A DNA stretch of 64,000 nt from Tropicimonas sediminicola (GCF_900188335.1 NZ_FZOY01000005.1:186001-250000), one strand, 5' to 3'. Numbered from the stretch's first letter, positions 8,725-23,778 are shown. The notes: generated by a model from the letters alone, not told the origin. Program-made: numbers and translations.

Positions 8725-10431
8725 GTGCTCATGGCAAAGGCGAAGGGAGAGAGGGCCGGGTCGCCCTCGGAAAGGTCCGGCGACCAGTCGGGCGGCGTGT
8801 CGGGCAGCGCCCCGAGATTGGCCGCGATCCGAAGGCGGCCGGCGGCGAAGCGCCATTCGGCGGCGATCGAGCGCGGACCGGTGCGCCAGGCTTCGGGGTC
8901 GCCGACGAGACCGGAGGCGACACGCGGAACGACGTGCTCGCGTCGGAATGCCAGGCACCGGCGGGTAAGGTCCAGCCAGCCGCGCGCACGGTCGTCGTCG
9001 GCCCAGCCGAGGCGCGAGGCATCGCGCGTGGCCGGGGACGTGGGGTCGGGCACCGTTGCCCCGGCAAAGGCGGAGAACCCGGCAAACTCCGCCCGGCGCC
9101 CGTCGCGGTAGGCCTGGGCAAGGTCTTCGCCGGGGTCGGCGAAGAACTGGAAGGGACGGGTTTCGCCGCGCTCCTCGCCCATGAACAGCATCGGCACGAA
9201 GGGCAGGCAGAGCAGCATCGCATGGGTGGCGCGGGTCGCCGGGCCGCCCGCGAGCGCGACCAGCCGCTCGCCGAGGGCGCGGTTGCCGACCTGGTCGTGA
9301 GTCTGGTTGGAATTGACGAACGCGCAGGGCGGCAGGTGGCCCGACGGCTTGCCGCGCGCGATGTCGCTGCCCGCGCGCTCCTGGCCTTGCCGCACCTGGC
9401 CGGAACGGAGCGCCAGCAGGAGATCGGCGATCGGATCGAACGCGAAGGAGCGATAATAGCTCTCCGCCTCTCCGGTCAGCGCACAGTGGATCGCGTGGTG
9501 GTAATCGTCGTTCCAATGGGCGTCGAGCATTCCGGTTTCGCGCAGTGCGGTGTCATTGCGCTCGTCCTCGGCGACCAGGTAGACCGGCCCGTCCACGGCG
9601 GCACGCGCGGCCGTGGAGATCTCGTCAAGAATATGGATGTCGGAGGGGTCCTGGATCTGGTGGGTCGCATCGAAGCGGAACCCGTCGATCCGGTACTCGG
9701 TCAGCCACATCACGGCATTGGCCCGGTAGAAATCGCGCACCGGCTCCTTGGTGAAGTCGATGGCCGCTCCCCAGGGTGTGCTGCGGGTTTGGTCGAAGAA
9801 CGGCGGCGCGATGCGGTGCAGGTTGACGCCCTCGGGGCCGAAGTGGTTGTAGACCACGTCGAGCAGCACCATCAGGCCGAGCCCGTGGGCGCGGTCGACC
9901 AGCCGGCAGAGATCCTCGGGCGTGCCGTAGGCGTGGTGCGGCGCGAAGGGGAGGGCGGTGTCGTACCCCCAGCCGTGCTGCCCCGGGATCTGGTTCAAAG
10001 GCATCAGTTCGATGGCGGTGATGCCGAGTTCTGCGAGCCCCTCGAGACGGTCGGCGGCAGCGGCAAAGGTGCCCTCGGGGGTGAAGGTGCCGATATGGAT
10101 CTCGGAGATGACCGCTTCATGCCAGGGGCGGCCCGGCCGGTCGTGTTGCCAGCGAAAGCCCGAGATATCGACAAGGGCCGAGGGGCCGAAAAGTCCGTGG
10201 GGTTGCGCGCGCGAGGCCGGGTCGACCATCGGCAGGTCATCGACAACCAGGCGGTAGAGGCTACCGGCGGGGGCTTCGAGATACCCCTCGAACCGGTCGG
10301 CGGCATCGCGGGCGAGGTCGTGGCGGGTGCCGTCGATCTCGACGGCCACGCGGGTCGCCCCGGGGGCCCAGAGCCGGGCGCGCCATCCGTCGCCGGACCG
10401 GGCGACGCCCCAGTACCGCGCTGGGACCCCG

Positions 10432-10439
<8 letters not shown>
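8721..10439 (-). CDS. treZ: malto-oligosyltrehalose trehalohydrolase
   Basis: A 572-residue GH13 hydrolase that releases trehalose from maltooligosyl-trehalose. An N-terminal CBM48-like domain (about 1-100; ARLWAPGATRVAVEIDG) precedes the barrel, with LLDVVYNHFGPEG, the nucleophile motif DGFRFDATHQI, the acid/base motif YLVAEDERND and the NQTHDQVGNR segment, all typical of TreZ. The ATG at 10439 overlaps the glgX stop by 8 bases, and the downstream treY start overlaps by 4, so glgX-treZ-treY is one translationally coupled unit. Confidence 0.95.
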
Positions 10440-12465
<2,026 letters not shown>

Positions 12466-12659
12466 GCAGAGATCCCTTGAAAAACCCCGAGCGCTCCCGG
12501 GCCGACCTGCCAACGTCCCACGGCGCATTTGGTTCCACGGCAATGGCCCGAAGGTGTTTTCGTCGCCCCCCACGGCCTCGCTTAGGTCATGGCCGGAGTC
12601 CCGTCTCGTGCGGCCGTCTTCGGGCAAATCCGGCAGAGTCCGGCCGCGGCATTGCCCCT

Positions 12660-12677
12660 CGGTTGTATTTGCAACCG
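12660..12677. promoter_or_regulatory. inverted repeat upstream of heme oxygenase gene
   Basis: CGGTTG-TATTTG-CAACCG, a perfect 6-bp inverted repeat with a 6-base centre, lies about 60 bp before the heme oxygenase start in the 270-bp divergent spacer (12466-12735) shared with glgX. It looks like a regulator site, but it fits no motif I can name; PpsR (TGT-N12-ACA) and FNR patterns do not match. Nothing else in the spacer stands out. Confidence 0.3.
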
Positions 12678-12735
12678 GCGGTTTCACCTGACATCAATCG
12701 GGGCTGAACCCTCATTGAGCCGCGCGAAACAGCCC

Positions 12736-13305
12736 ATGGATGGAACCGTTCCAGCGAACCTGCGCCTTCGCCTGCGCTCCGCCACCCGTGAGGCGCACGA
12801 GGCGTTGGACGCCCAGGTCTCGGCCTTCGAAATCTCGACGGAGAGTGGTCTGCGGTCGTTTCTGGCGATGCAGGTGCAGGCACTGAGCGCGCTGATGCCG
12901 GTGTCCGGACGGGCAGGCTGCGCCCCGATCCTCGAACCCTTGCGCGACCGGGCAAGGGACGATCTGGCCGCATTGTCGGGCCGGGTCCCCGAGTCGGCGC
13001 CCGTGCTCGAGGCAGCGCCGCATCCGCTGGCGCTGGACTATGTCATTGCAGGCTCGCGGCTTGGCACGGTGATCCTCAAACAGCGCTGGAAGGCGTCAAC
13101 CGACCCTGCCGTCCTTGCGGCGGGGAACTATTTCGGCGCGCCGGATTACATCGCCTGCTGGAAGGATTTCTGCACATCCGCCGCCGAGATGGACGCATCT
13201 TGTGCAATCTCCGACCGGATCGTGGCGGATGTCGCCGGCCTGTTTGACTTCTACAGGCGCTGTGCACAATCTGCGGTTTCTTGCGAAAGGGAACGCCATG
13301 TCTGA
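12736..13305 (+). CDS. bphO: biliverdin-forming heme oxygenase (BphO/HemO type)
   Basis: A 189-residue helical protein matching short bacterial heme oxygenases: LRLRLRSATREAHEALDAQV near the N-terminus carries the probable proximal heme-ligand histidine (His21), and ALDYVIAGSRLGTVILKQRW corresponds to the distal glycine-containing helix. It should open heme to biliverdin, the chromophore of the phytochrome encoded next. The genes overlap by 8 bases, so they are co-translated. The start at 12736 has no strong ribosome site; earlier in-frame starts add residues outside the family. Confidence 0.85.
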   Translation: MDGTVPANLRLRLRSATREAHEALDAQVSAFEISTESGLRSFLAMQVQALSALMPVSGRAGCAPILEPLRDRARDDLAALSGRVPESAPVLEAAPHPLALDYVIAGSRLGTVILKQRWKASTDPAVLAAGNYFGAPDYIACWKDFCTSAAEMDASCAISDRIVADVAGLFDFYRRCAQSAVSCERERHV

Positions 13306-15859
13306 CCCGGATTTCCCCGGCCGGTCCGCCGACGTTGACCTCACGAACTGCGATCGTGAGCCGATCCACAGGCTGGGGCGGGTGCAGGATTTCGGGTGCC
13401 TGATCGGGGTGTCCTCTGACTGGATGATCACCCATGCGTCGGAGAACTGCGGCGAGCTCCTCGGGCTGCCGTCCGAAACGCTGATCGGCACGCGCCTGAT
13501 GGAGGTTTTCTCCGAGCCGACGGTGCACGATCTGCGCACCAGGATGCAGGTGCTGGGCTCGCAGGACGGGCATGCCCGCGTGTTCGGCTACGCGGTGTTT
13601 GGCGACGCGCGGCTGTTCGACATCTCGATCCACAGAAGCGGACGCCAGATCCTGTTCGAATTCGAACCCCGCCGGGCCGTGAAAGGGTCGCCGCAGGACG
13701 ACGGAACGGTGCAGGCCCTCATCGCCCGCGTGCAGCGTCACGATACGGTCGAGCACATGGCGGCCGAGGCCGCGCGGGGGCTGAAGGCGCTCTCCGGCTT
13801 CGGCCGGGTGATGGTCTACCGGTTCGAAGACGACGACAGCGGAACCGTCATCGCCGAGGTGAAGGAGCCGGGACAGGCGCCGTTTCTCGGCCTGCGCTAC
13901 CCGGCAAGCGATATCCCCAAGCAGGCGCGGGCACTCTATACCCGCAGCCTGTTGCGCCTGATCGCCGACGTGGACGGCCCCACGCACGCGATCCATCCCG
14001 AATTCGATCCAAGCGGCGAACCGCTGGATCTCTCGCTGTCCGTCACCCGGGCGGTCTCTCCGATCCACCTCGAGTACCTCAGGAACATGGGGGTCGCGGC
14101 GTCGATGTCGGTATCGATCCTGCGCAAGGGCAAACTCTGGGGCCTGTTCGCCTGTCACCACGACGCGCCGAGGGCGATCAACTACGAGACCCGCACCTCG
14201 ATCGAGCTGTTCGCGCAGCTCTTCAACTACGAACTGGCCCAGCTCGAAATGAACAGCGAGCTGGCCGATGTGGACCGCGCGCGGGGCCTGCATGACCGGC
14301 TCATGTCGCAGCTCTCGAGCGGCGGGTCTCTGTTCGGGACGTTCGAGTCCTTCGTCGAGGAGATCCGCGAGGTCATCGAGTTCGACGGTGCGGTGATCTT
14401 TTCCGAAGGGCGCCACAAGGCCGTCGGACCCGCCCCGACGGAAGACGAGCTCGCCGGTCTGGCCCGGTTCCTCAACACGACGCCGCCGGCGCAGGTCTAC
14501 GCGACCGAGAACCTGGGCGCGCGCTACTCGAAGGCGGAGGCCTTCGCCGATCGTGCCGCGGGCCTGCTCGCCCTGCCGATCTCGCGCACGCCGCGCGATT
14601 ACCTGGTCCTTTTCCGGCGCGAGATCGCGCAATCGGTGACCTGGGCCGGCAACCCCGAGAAACCCGTCGAGACGGGGCCGAATGGCATTCGCCTGACACC
14701 GCGCAAGAGCTTCGAGGCCTGGCAGGAAGTGGTGCACGGCCGCTCTGCCGCGTGGAAAGACAGCGAACGGCGAGCGGCCGACGCGTTGCGGGTCACTCTC
14801 CTCGAAGTGGTTCTCAAACTTGCCGACGAGAGCAACGCGGCGCGCAAACGCGCGCAGGATCAGCAGGAGCTTCTGATCGCCGAGCTCAACCACCGGGTTC
14901 GCAACATCCTCAACCTGATCCGCGGCCTCGTATCGCAAGGGCAGGGGGACTCGACGAGCGTGGAGGCCTTTCAGTCGGTGCTGGATGCGCGCATTCACGC
15001 CTTGGCGCGCGCCCACGACCAACTTACCCTCACCGAATGGTCATGGACGTCTTTCAGGGCGCTCGTCGAAACGGAGGTGACCGCCTTTCTGGCAGACGGA
15101 TCGCCACGGGTGCACATCACCGGTGCGGAGATCGAGCTCTCGCCCGAGGGGTTTACCACCCTGGCCCTGGTGGTCCACGAGCTGGTCACGAACTCCGCGA
15201 AATACGGCGCATTGAGCGTGCCGACCGGATCCGTGGCGCTGGATGTGGCGCTCGACGCAGACGGCACGGCGTCCCTTCGCTGGCACGAACGCGATGGCCC
15301 GGCTGTCAAACCACCGACGCGAAAGGGCTTTGGCACCACCATCATCGAAAGGTCGATCCCCTTCGAGCTGCGCGGCGAAGCCAATCTGCGCTACCGGGTG
15401 ACCGGCGTCGAGGCGGAGTTCACCCTGCCCGCACGACATGTCCGGGCGTCGGAAGGGGGCGATACGCCGAAGGTCTCGCAAGCCCCGACGGCCAACGGGG
15501 CGGCGCGGATTTCCGGCAACGCGCTCGTGGTCGAGGACAACATGATCATTGCCCTCGACGCGGCCGACATGCTGTCCGATCTCGGCGCCGCCGCCGTCCA
15601 AACCGCCGGCAGCGTGGTCGATGCGATGAAGGTTCTCGACGAGGGCGGGATTGCGTTTGTGCTGGCGGATGTGAACCTCGGCGACGAGGTCTCGTTCCCT
15701 GTCGTCGAACGCTGCATCGCACAGGGGATCGGGGTAATCCTCGCAACCGGCTACGGCCCCAGCGAAGATATCGCCGCCCGGTTTCCAAACGTGCAGACCC
15801 TGAAGAAGCCCTACACGATCGAGCACTTGCGCGCCCTTCTGACGGCCGAGCGGAGATAG
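13298..15859 (+). CDS. bphP: bacteriophytochrome HWE histidine kinase with C-terminal receiver
   Basis: An 853-residue red/far-red photoreceptor. PAS domain (about 15-120) has Cys18 in LTNCDREPIHRLG, the biliverdin thioether site. The GAF domain (about 135-305) has YPASDIP (202-207; Asp205) and chromophore-pocket histidines His257 and His287. The PHY domain (about 320-500) includes the PRKSF tongue motif. The HWE-family kinase has phospho-acceptor His532 in AELNHRVRNILNLI and the WHE motif in LRWHERDGP. The receiver (about 730-853) has predicted phospho-Asp791 in LADVNLGDE and the KKPYT lysine. No DNA-binding output is present and no separate response regulator gene follows, so the fused receiver may act as a phosphate sink or relay. 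Cotranslated with heme oxygenase. Confidence 0.93.
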   Translation: MSDPDFPGRSADVDLTNCDREPIHRLGRVQDFGCLIGVSSDWMITHASENCGELLGLPSETLIGTRLMEVFSEPTVHDLRTRMQVLGSQDGHARVFGYAVFGDARLFDISIHRSGRQILFEFEPRRAVKGSPQDDGTVQALIARVQRHDTVEHMAAEAARGLKALSGFGRVMVYRFEDDDSGTVIAEVKEPGQAPFLGLRYPASDIPKQARALYTRSLLRLIADVDGPTHAIHPEFDPSGEPLDLSLSVTRAVSPIHLEYLRNMGVAASMSVSILRKGKLWGLFACHHDAPRAINYETRTSIELFAQLFNYELAQLEMNSELADVDRARGLHDRLMSQLSSGGSLFGTFESFVEEIREVIEFDGAVIFSEGRHKAVGPAPTEDELAGLARFLNTTPPAQVYATENLGARYSKAEAFADRAAGLLALPISRTPRDYLVLFRREIAQSVTWAGNPEKPVETGPNGIRLTPRKSFEAWQEVVHGRSAAWKDSERRAADALRVTLLEVVLKLADESNAARKRAQDQQELLIAELNHRVRNILNLIRGLVSQGQGDSTSVEAFQSVLDARIHALARAHDQLTLTEWSWTSFRALVETEVTAFLADGSPRVHITGAEIELSPEGFTTLALVVHELVTNSAKYGALSVPTGSVALDVALDADGTASLRWHERDGPAVKPPTRKGFGTTIIERSIPFELRGEANLRYRVTGVEAEFTLPARHVRASEGGDTPKVSQAPTANGAARISGNALVVEDNMIIALDAADMLSDLGAAAVQTAGSVVDAMKVLDEGGIAFVLADVNLGDEVSFPVVERCIAQGIGVILATGYGPSEDIAARFPNVQTLKKPYTIEHLRALLTAERR

Positions 15860-15953
15860 GCCGGCAGGTTCGCTGGACACCGAGGCCACCGGTGCCGCGG
15901 TGAAGATCTGCCGCCCTCCCACAGGCATGTGATCGGCACAGGCGCGATGCGTA

Positions 15954-15986
15954 TTGCGCTGCGCTGCAGATGTTCTATTTTTGTTC
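15954..15986 (+). promoter_or_regulatory. promoter with alphaproteobacterial LexA (SOS) box
   Basis: GTTC (15972-15975), seven bases (TATTTTT), then GTTC (15983-15986) is an exact match to the LexA box of alphaproteobacteria, GTTC-N7-GTTC. It overlaps a plausible promoter: -35 TTGCGC at 15954-15959, 16-bp spacer, -10 TATTTT at 15976-15981. Transcription from it would start near 15988, the first base of the chosen ATG, implying a leaderless mRNA repressed by LexA. Known: the motif. Inferred: the transcription start. Confidence 0.72.
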
Positions 15987-15987
15987 C

Positions 15988-17217
15988 ATGCCCAGAACAA
16001 TCTCCGAGAAACTGGCCATTCTCGCCGATGCCGCCAAGTACGACGCCTCCTGCGCCTCTTCGGGAACCACCCGCCGCGACGCGCGCAACGGGGGGATCGG
16101 CAGTGCGGGCGGCAGCGGGATCTGCCACGCCTATACGCCGGACGGACGCTGCATCAGCCTGCTCAAGATCCTGATGACCAACTTCTGCATCTACGACTGC
16201 GCCTATTGCATCAACCGGGTGAGCAGCGGTGTGGAGCGGGCGCGGTTCAGCCCCGAAGAGGTCGTGACACTGACGCTGGAGTTCTACCGGCGCAACTATA
16301 TCGAGGGGCTGTTTCTCAGCTCTGGGATCATCCGCAGCCCGGACGACACGATGGCCGACATGGTCCGGATCGCGCGCCTCTTGCGCGAGGAGCACGGCTT
16401 CAAGGGCTATATCCACCTCAAGACCATCCCCGAGGCCAGCCAGGAATTGATCGACGAGGCCGGACGTCACGCCGACCGGTTGTCGGTGAACATCGAGCTG
16501 CCGCGCGACGAGAGCACCCGGCTGTTCGCGCCGCAGAAGAAGCCCGAGACGATCCGTGCCGCGATGGCGGCTGTGCGCCTGAAACGGCAGGCAAGCCGGG
16601 AGCGCAGCCACACCGGCAAACCCGCGCCCCGGTTCGCGCCTGCCGGCCAGTCGACGCAGATGATCGTCGGCGCCGACGCCGCCAACGACCGAGACATCCT
16701 GACGACCGCCTCCCGGCTCTACACCGGCTACCGGTTGAAACGGGTCTACTACTCGGCCTTTTCGCCGATTCCCGATGCCTCCGCCGTGCTGCCGCTGATC
16801 AAGCCGCCGCTTGCGCGCGAGCACCGGCTGTATCAGGCGGATTGGCTGTTGCGGTTCTACGGCTTCGACGTCGAGGAAATCACCAGCGCCCGGCCGTCCG
16901 GCGACCTCGATCTCGAGATCGACCCGAAGCTGGCCTGGGCGATTGCCAACCGCGCGCAGTTCCCCGTGGACGTCAATCGGGCGGGGCGGGGAATGCTGTT
17001 GCGGGTGCCCGGGTTCGGGACCCGGACGGTCGACCGCATCCTCTCCGCGCGCCGCTCGGGCGCGCTGCGCTATGCCGACCTGCTGCGGATCGGCGCGCGC
17101 ATGAACACGGCCAAGCCGTTCGTGACCATGCCCGACTGGTCGCCGGGGGCCTTGACCGATACCGACAACCTGCGCGCGCGTTACACGGCCGCGCCGGAAC
17201 AACTCAGCCTGTTCTGA
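15988..17217 (+). CDS. putative DNA modification/repair radical SAM protein
   Basis: A 409-residue radical SAM enzyme of the family that travels with UDG-like proteins. The 4Fe-4S/SAM motif is C67-x3-C71-x2-C74 (NFCIYDCAYC); the central barrel includes GLFLSSGI and IHLKTIPEAS. A helix-hairpin-helix DNA-binding region follows (about 325-370; LLRVPGFGTRTVDRIL). The last five residues, QLSLF, are an exact beta-sliding-clamp-binding pentapeptide. ATG 15988 is preferred over 15970 because family members begin near EKLAILADAAKYDASC and the LexA box lies immediately upstream. It overlaps the next gene by one base (TGATG). The chemical reaction is not known to me. Confidence 0.88.
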   Translation: MPRTISEKLAILADAAKYDASCASSGTTRRDARNGGIGSAGGSGICHAYTPDGRCISLLKILMTNFCIYDCAYCINRVSSGVERARFSPEEVVTLTLEFYRRNYIEGLFLSSGIIRSPDDTMADMVRIARLLREEHGFKGYIHLKTIPEASQELIDEAGRHADRLSVNIELPRDESTRLFAPQKKPETIRAAMAAVRLKRQASRERSHTGKPAPRFAPAGQSTQMIVGADAANDRDILTTASRLYTGYRLKRVYYSAFSPIPDASAVLPLIKPPLAREHRLYQADWLLRFYGFDVEEITSARPSGDLDLEIDPKLAWAIANRAQFPVDVNRAGRGMLLRVPGFGTRTVDRILSARRSGALRYADLLRIGARMNTAKPFVTMPDWSPGALTDTDNLRARYTAAPEQLSLF

Positions 17218-18671
17218 TGTACCGCGTCGCGCTGCCGCAGCTGGGGTTCTTCGAGACATGGCGCGACAGTGCGCGGCGGCTCCTGAGCCACGAGGTAGCG
17301 CCGGACCAGATCGTCTGGGATCGCGGTGGGGTGGCCGATCTCTTTGCCTCCACGCCGCTGCCCGAGGCCGAGGGGCCGGCAAAGGTCACGGCGACGAAAG
17401 AGCTGATACGGATGGCCAAATCGGCCTTGTGTCACACCGGGCCAGAGGCCCCGGCGCTGCTGTACCGGGCGCTTCACCGCCACCAGCGAGACCAACGCGC
17501 CCTCGCGAACCCGGCCGATCCATTGACGCGTGACCTCGCACGCCTGCAGAAAGCCGTCGGGCGCGACATCCACAAGACGCATGCCTTCGTGCGGTTTCGG
17601 GAGCTCCCCGACGAAGTGCCCGACGAAGGGGCAGGGGATCCGCCCCGCCGCCGCTTCGGCGCCTGGTTCGAGCCCGATCACCTGATCCTCGAGGCGGCCA
17701 CGCCGTTCTTTGCGCGCCGCTTCGCCGACATGGACTGGACCATCGCGACCCCGCAGGGCGTGGCCCGGTTCGAACGCGGCGTGGTGTCGTTTCACCCGCC
17801 GGCACCGCGCCCGGATCTGCCGGACGACGCCTCCGAAGCGCTTTGGGGCACCTATTTCGCGAATATCTTCAACCCGGCGCGGCTGCATCTGCGGGCAATG
17901 CGGTCCGAAATGCCGCTGAAGTACTGGAAGAACCTGCCCGAGACCCGGCTCATCCCGGGTATGCTGGAGGACGCCCAGGCGCGGGTCGACGCGATGCGCG
18001 CGGCCATGCCGACGGAGCCTCCAGCGCGTGCGCGGCGCATTCTCGACAGGCTCGGGCAGACCGACGCCCCTCAGCCGGATGTCCCGGCCGACATGGATGC
18101 GGCAAAGCTGGCCGCGGCGGCATGCCGGCGCTGCAACCTGTGCGAAGCCGCGACCCAGACCGTTTGGGGCGAGGGCGACACTTCGGCGGGTTTGATGATC
18201 GTCGGCGAGCAGCCGGGCGATACCGAGGACATCGCTGGACGGCCTTTCGTAGGGCCCGCCTGGCAGGTGCTTTCCGCTCTCATGGCCGAAACCGGCATCG
18301 GCCCGGTCTGGAAGACCAATGCGGTCAAGCATTTCAAGTTCCAGCCGCGCGGAAAACGGCGCCTTCACCAGTCGCCCGATCGCAGCGAGATCGACCATTG
18401 CCGCTGGTGGCTCGATCTCGAGCGGCGGTTCGTGAAGCCGCAGATGACCCTCGCACTGGGGGCCACGGCCGCCTATGCGCTGACCGGCAACCCCGCCCCC
18501 CTGGGCGCGCGCCGCGGCAAGGTCGAAACCGGGCGCGACGGCGGCCCAGTCCTCGTGACCTGGCATCCGAGCTATCTGCTCCGTGCGAAGGGCCCGGATG
18601 CGATGCGCCTGCGCGCACAACTGCGCGACGACCTGGCCACTTCGGTCCGGATGGCCGTCTTGCCGCAATGA
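17217..18671 (+). CDS. udgX: DUF4130 and UdgX uracil-DNA glycosylase-like fusion protein
   Basis: A 484-residue two-domain protein. Residues 1 to about 250 match DUF4130 (LLYRALHRHQ, DIHKTHAFVRFRE, DHLILEAATPFFARRF, WGTYFANIFNPARL). Residues about 290-484 are UdgX: an Fe-S cysteine pair in CRRCNLC, motif A GEQPGDTED (330-338), NAVKHFKF, the UdgX loop K380-R381-R382-L383-H384 and WHPSYLLR (449-456). In mycobacterial UdgX the equivalent histidine forms a covalent bond with the deoxyribose at uracil sites, so His384 is the predicted nucleophile. Trp349 follows GRPFVGPA, where a small residue is usual. Translationally coupled to the radical SAM gene. Confidence 0.92.
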   Translation: MYRVALPQLGFFETWRDSARRLLSHEVAPDQIVWDRGGVADLFASTPLPEAEGPAKVTATKELIRMAKSALCHTGPEAPALLYRALHRHQRDQRALANPADPLTRDLARLQKAVGRDIHKTHAFVRFRELPDEVPDEGAGDPPRRRFGAWFEPDHLILEAATPFFARRFADMDWTIATPQGVARFERGVVSFHPPAPRPDLPDDASEALWGTYFANIFNPARLHLRAMRSEMPLKYWKNLPETRLIPGMLEDAQARVDAMRAAMPTEPPARARRILDRLGQTDAPQPDVPADMDAAKLAAAACRRCNLCEAATQTVWGEGDTSAGLMIVGEQPGDTEDIAGRPFVGPAWQVLSALMAETGIGPVWKTNAVKHFKFQPRGKRRLHQSPDRSEIDHCRWWLDLERRFVKPQMTLALGATAAYALTGNPAPLGARRGKVETGRDGGPVLVTWHPSYLLRAKGPDAMRLRAQLRDDLATSVRMAVLPQ

Positions 18672-18825
18672 GCCCACCCAGGCCGCAGGCACCCGAATAA
18701 TCGCGTGCGCCTTGGCGGCCAGACTTCAACCAACCCGGAAGGTCGCATAGCGCCCGGACCAGAAGTTGCGCGAACTCCCCTGCCTCCGCTTCCCAAACAT
18801 AACGGTGGAGCCGTTCAGACGGGTC

Positions 18826-22492
<3,667 letters not shown>

Positions 22493-22554
22493 TCAACCCT
22501 CTTCTTCTTGGCCAAAAATACCCCGGCGCGACCCGTAGGCCCGCGCGCCGTGCA

Positions 22555-23673
22555 TCAGACGCGCATCGGCATGACCACGTAGACGGCGCTGGTGTCCGAG
22601 CCCTCGCGCATCAGCGTCGGATCGCCCGAGGAGTTGAACATGAAGACGGCGTTCTCGCGGTCGACCTGGCTGGCGATCTCCAGCAGGTACTTCGCGTTGA
22701 AGCCGATCTCCAGCTTCTCGTCGCCATAGGCAACCGGGAGCTCCTCGACGGCCGCGCCGCTGTCCGGCGCATTGACCGACAGCACGAGACGGTCCTCGTC
22801 CAGCGCCAGCTTGACGGCGCGGGAGCGCTCCGAGGAAACGGTCGCCACGCGGTCCACCGCCTTGGCGAACTCGGTGGCATCGACTTCCATCTTGCGCGGG
22901 TTCCCCACGGGGATGACGCGAGCGTAGTCGGGGAAGGTGCCATCGATGACCTTGGAGGTCAGGGTGATCTCGGGCGTGGCAAACCGAACCTTGGTCTCGG
23001 AGACCGACACCGCAATCTGCGCCTCGTCGTCGTCGAGCAGCTTGCGCAGCTCGCCCACCGTCTTGCGGGGCACGATCACGCCGGGCATCGTCTCGGCGCC
23101 GGGGGGCAGGTCGGCGTCGATCCGGGCCAGGCGGTGGCCGTCGGTGGCGACGCAGCGCAGGACCTTGCCGTCCTCGCCATCGGCCACATGCATGTAGACG
23201 CCGTTCAGGTAGTAGCGCGTCTCCTCGGTGGAGATCGCGAATTTCGACTTGTCGAAGAGCCGGCGCAGGACCGGGGCCGGCGCGGCGAAGTTCGACGTGT
23301 ATTCCGCGCTCGCCATCACCGGGAAATCTTCCTTCGGCAGCGTGGCGAGGGTGAAGTTCGAGCGGCCCGCCTCGACCGTCAGCCGGCCGGATGCGCCGTC
23401 GTCGGTGAGCTTGACCAGCGCGCCGTCGGGCAGTTTGCGAACGATCTCGTGCAGGGTGACCGCAGACACGGTCGTCGCCCCGGCGCGCTCCACGACCGCC
23501 GGCGCCTTGTCGACCACCTCGATGTCGAGGTCCGTCGCCCGGAAGCTGGCCGTATCGCCATCCGCCTCGATGAGCACGTTGGCCAGGATCGGGATCGTAT
23601 TGCGGCGCTCGACCACCGACTGCGCCTGAGACACCGCCTTCAGAAGGGTGCCGCGTTCGATGCTGATTTTCAT
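22555..23673 (-). CDS. dnaN: DNA polymerase III beta subunit (sliding clamp)
   Basis: A 372-residue processivity clamp of three repeated domains. The N-terminus MKISIERGTLLKAVSQAQSV, the central DGHRLARIDADLP segment and the C-terminal VVMPMRV are diagnostic; the C-terminal strand forms part of the peptide-binding pocket for QLxLF-type partners. The radical SAM protein encoded 5 kb away ends in such a peptide. A 105-bp gap separates it from dnaA; no convincing promoter was seen there. Confidence 0.98.
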   Translation of the reverse strand: MKISIERGTLLKAVSQAQSVVERRNTIPILANVLIEADGDTASFRATDLDIEVVDKAPAVVERAGATTVSAVTLHEIVRKLPDGALVKLTDDGASGRLTVEAGRSNFTLATLPKEDFPVMASAEYTSNFAAPAPVLRRLFDKSKFAISTEETRYYLNGVYMHVADGEDGKVLRCVATDGHRLARIDADLPPGAETMPGVIVPRKTVGELRKLLDDDEAQIAVSVSETKVRFATPEITLTSKVIDGTFPDYARVIPVGNPRKMEVDATEFAKAVDRVATVSSERSRAVKLALDEDRLVLSVNAPDSGAAVEELPVAYGDEKLEIGFNAKYLLEIASQVDRENAVFMFNSSGDPTLMREGSDTSAVYVVMPMRV

Positions 23674-23778
23674 GCAATCGCTCCCAATTCTACCGGGACC
23701 GCCACCCTATCGCTTTCGCCCTGCCGCACAAGTGCATATTGAGCACAGTCCGGCAGTTTGAACAGCGTTTTGGGCGCC

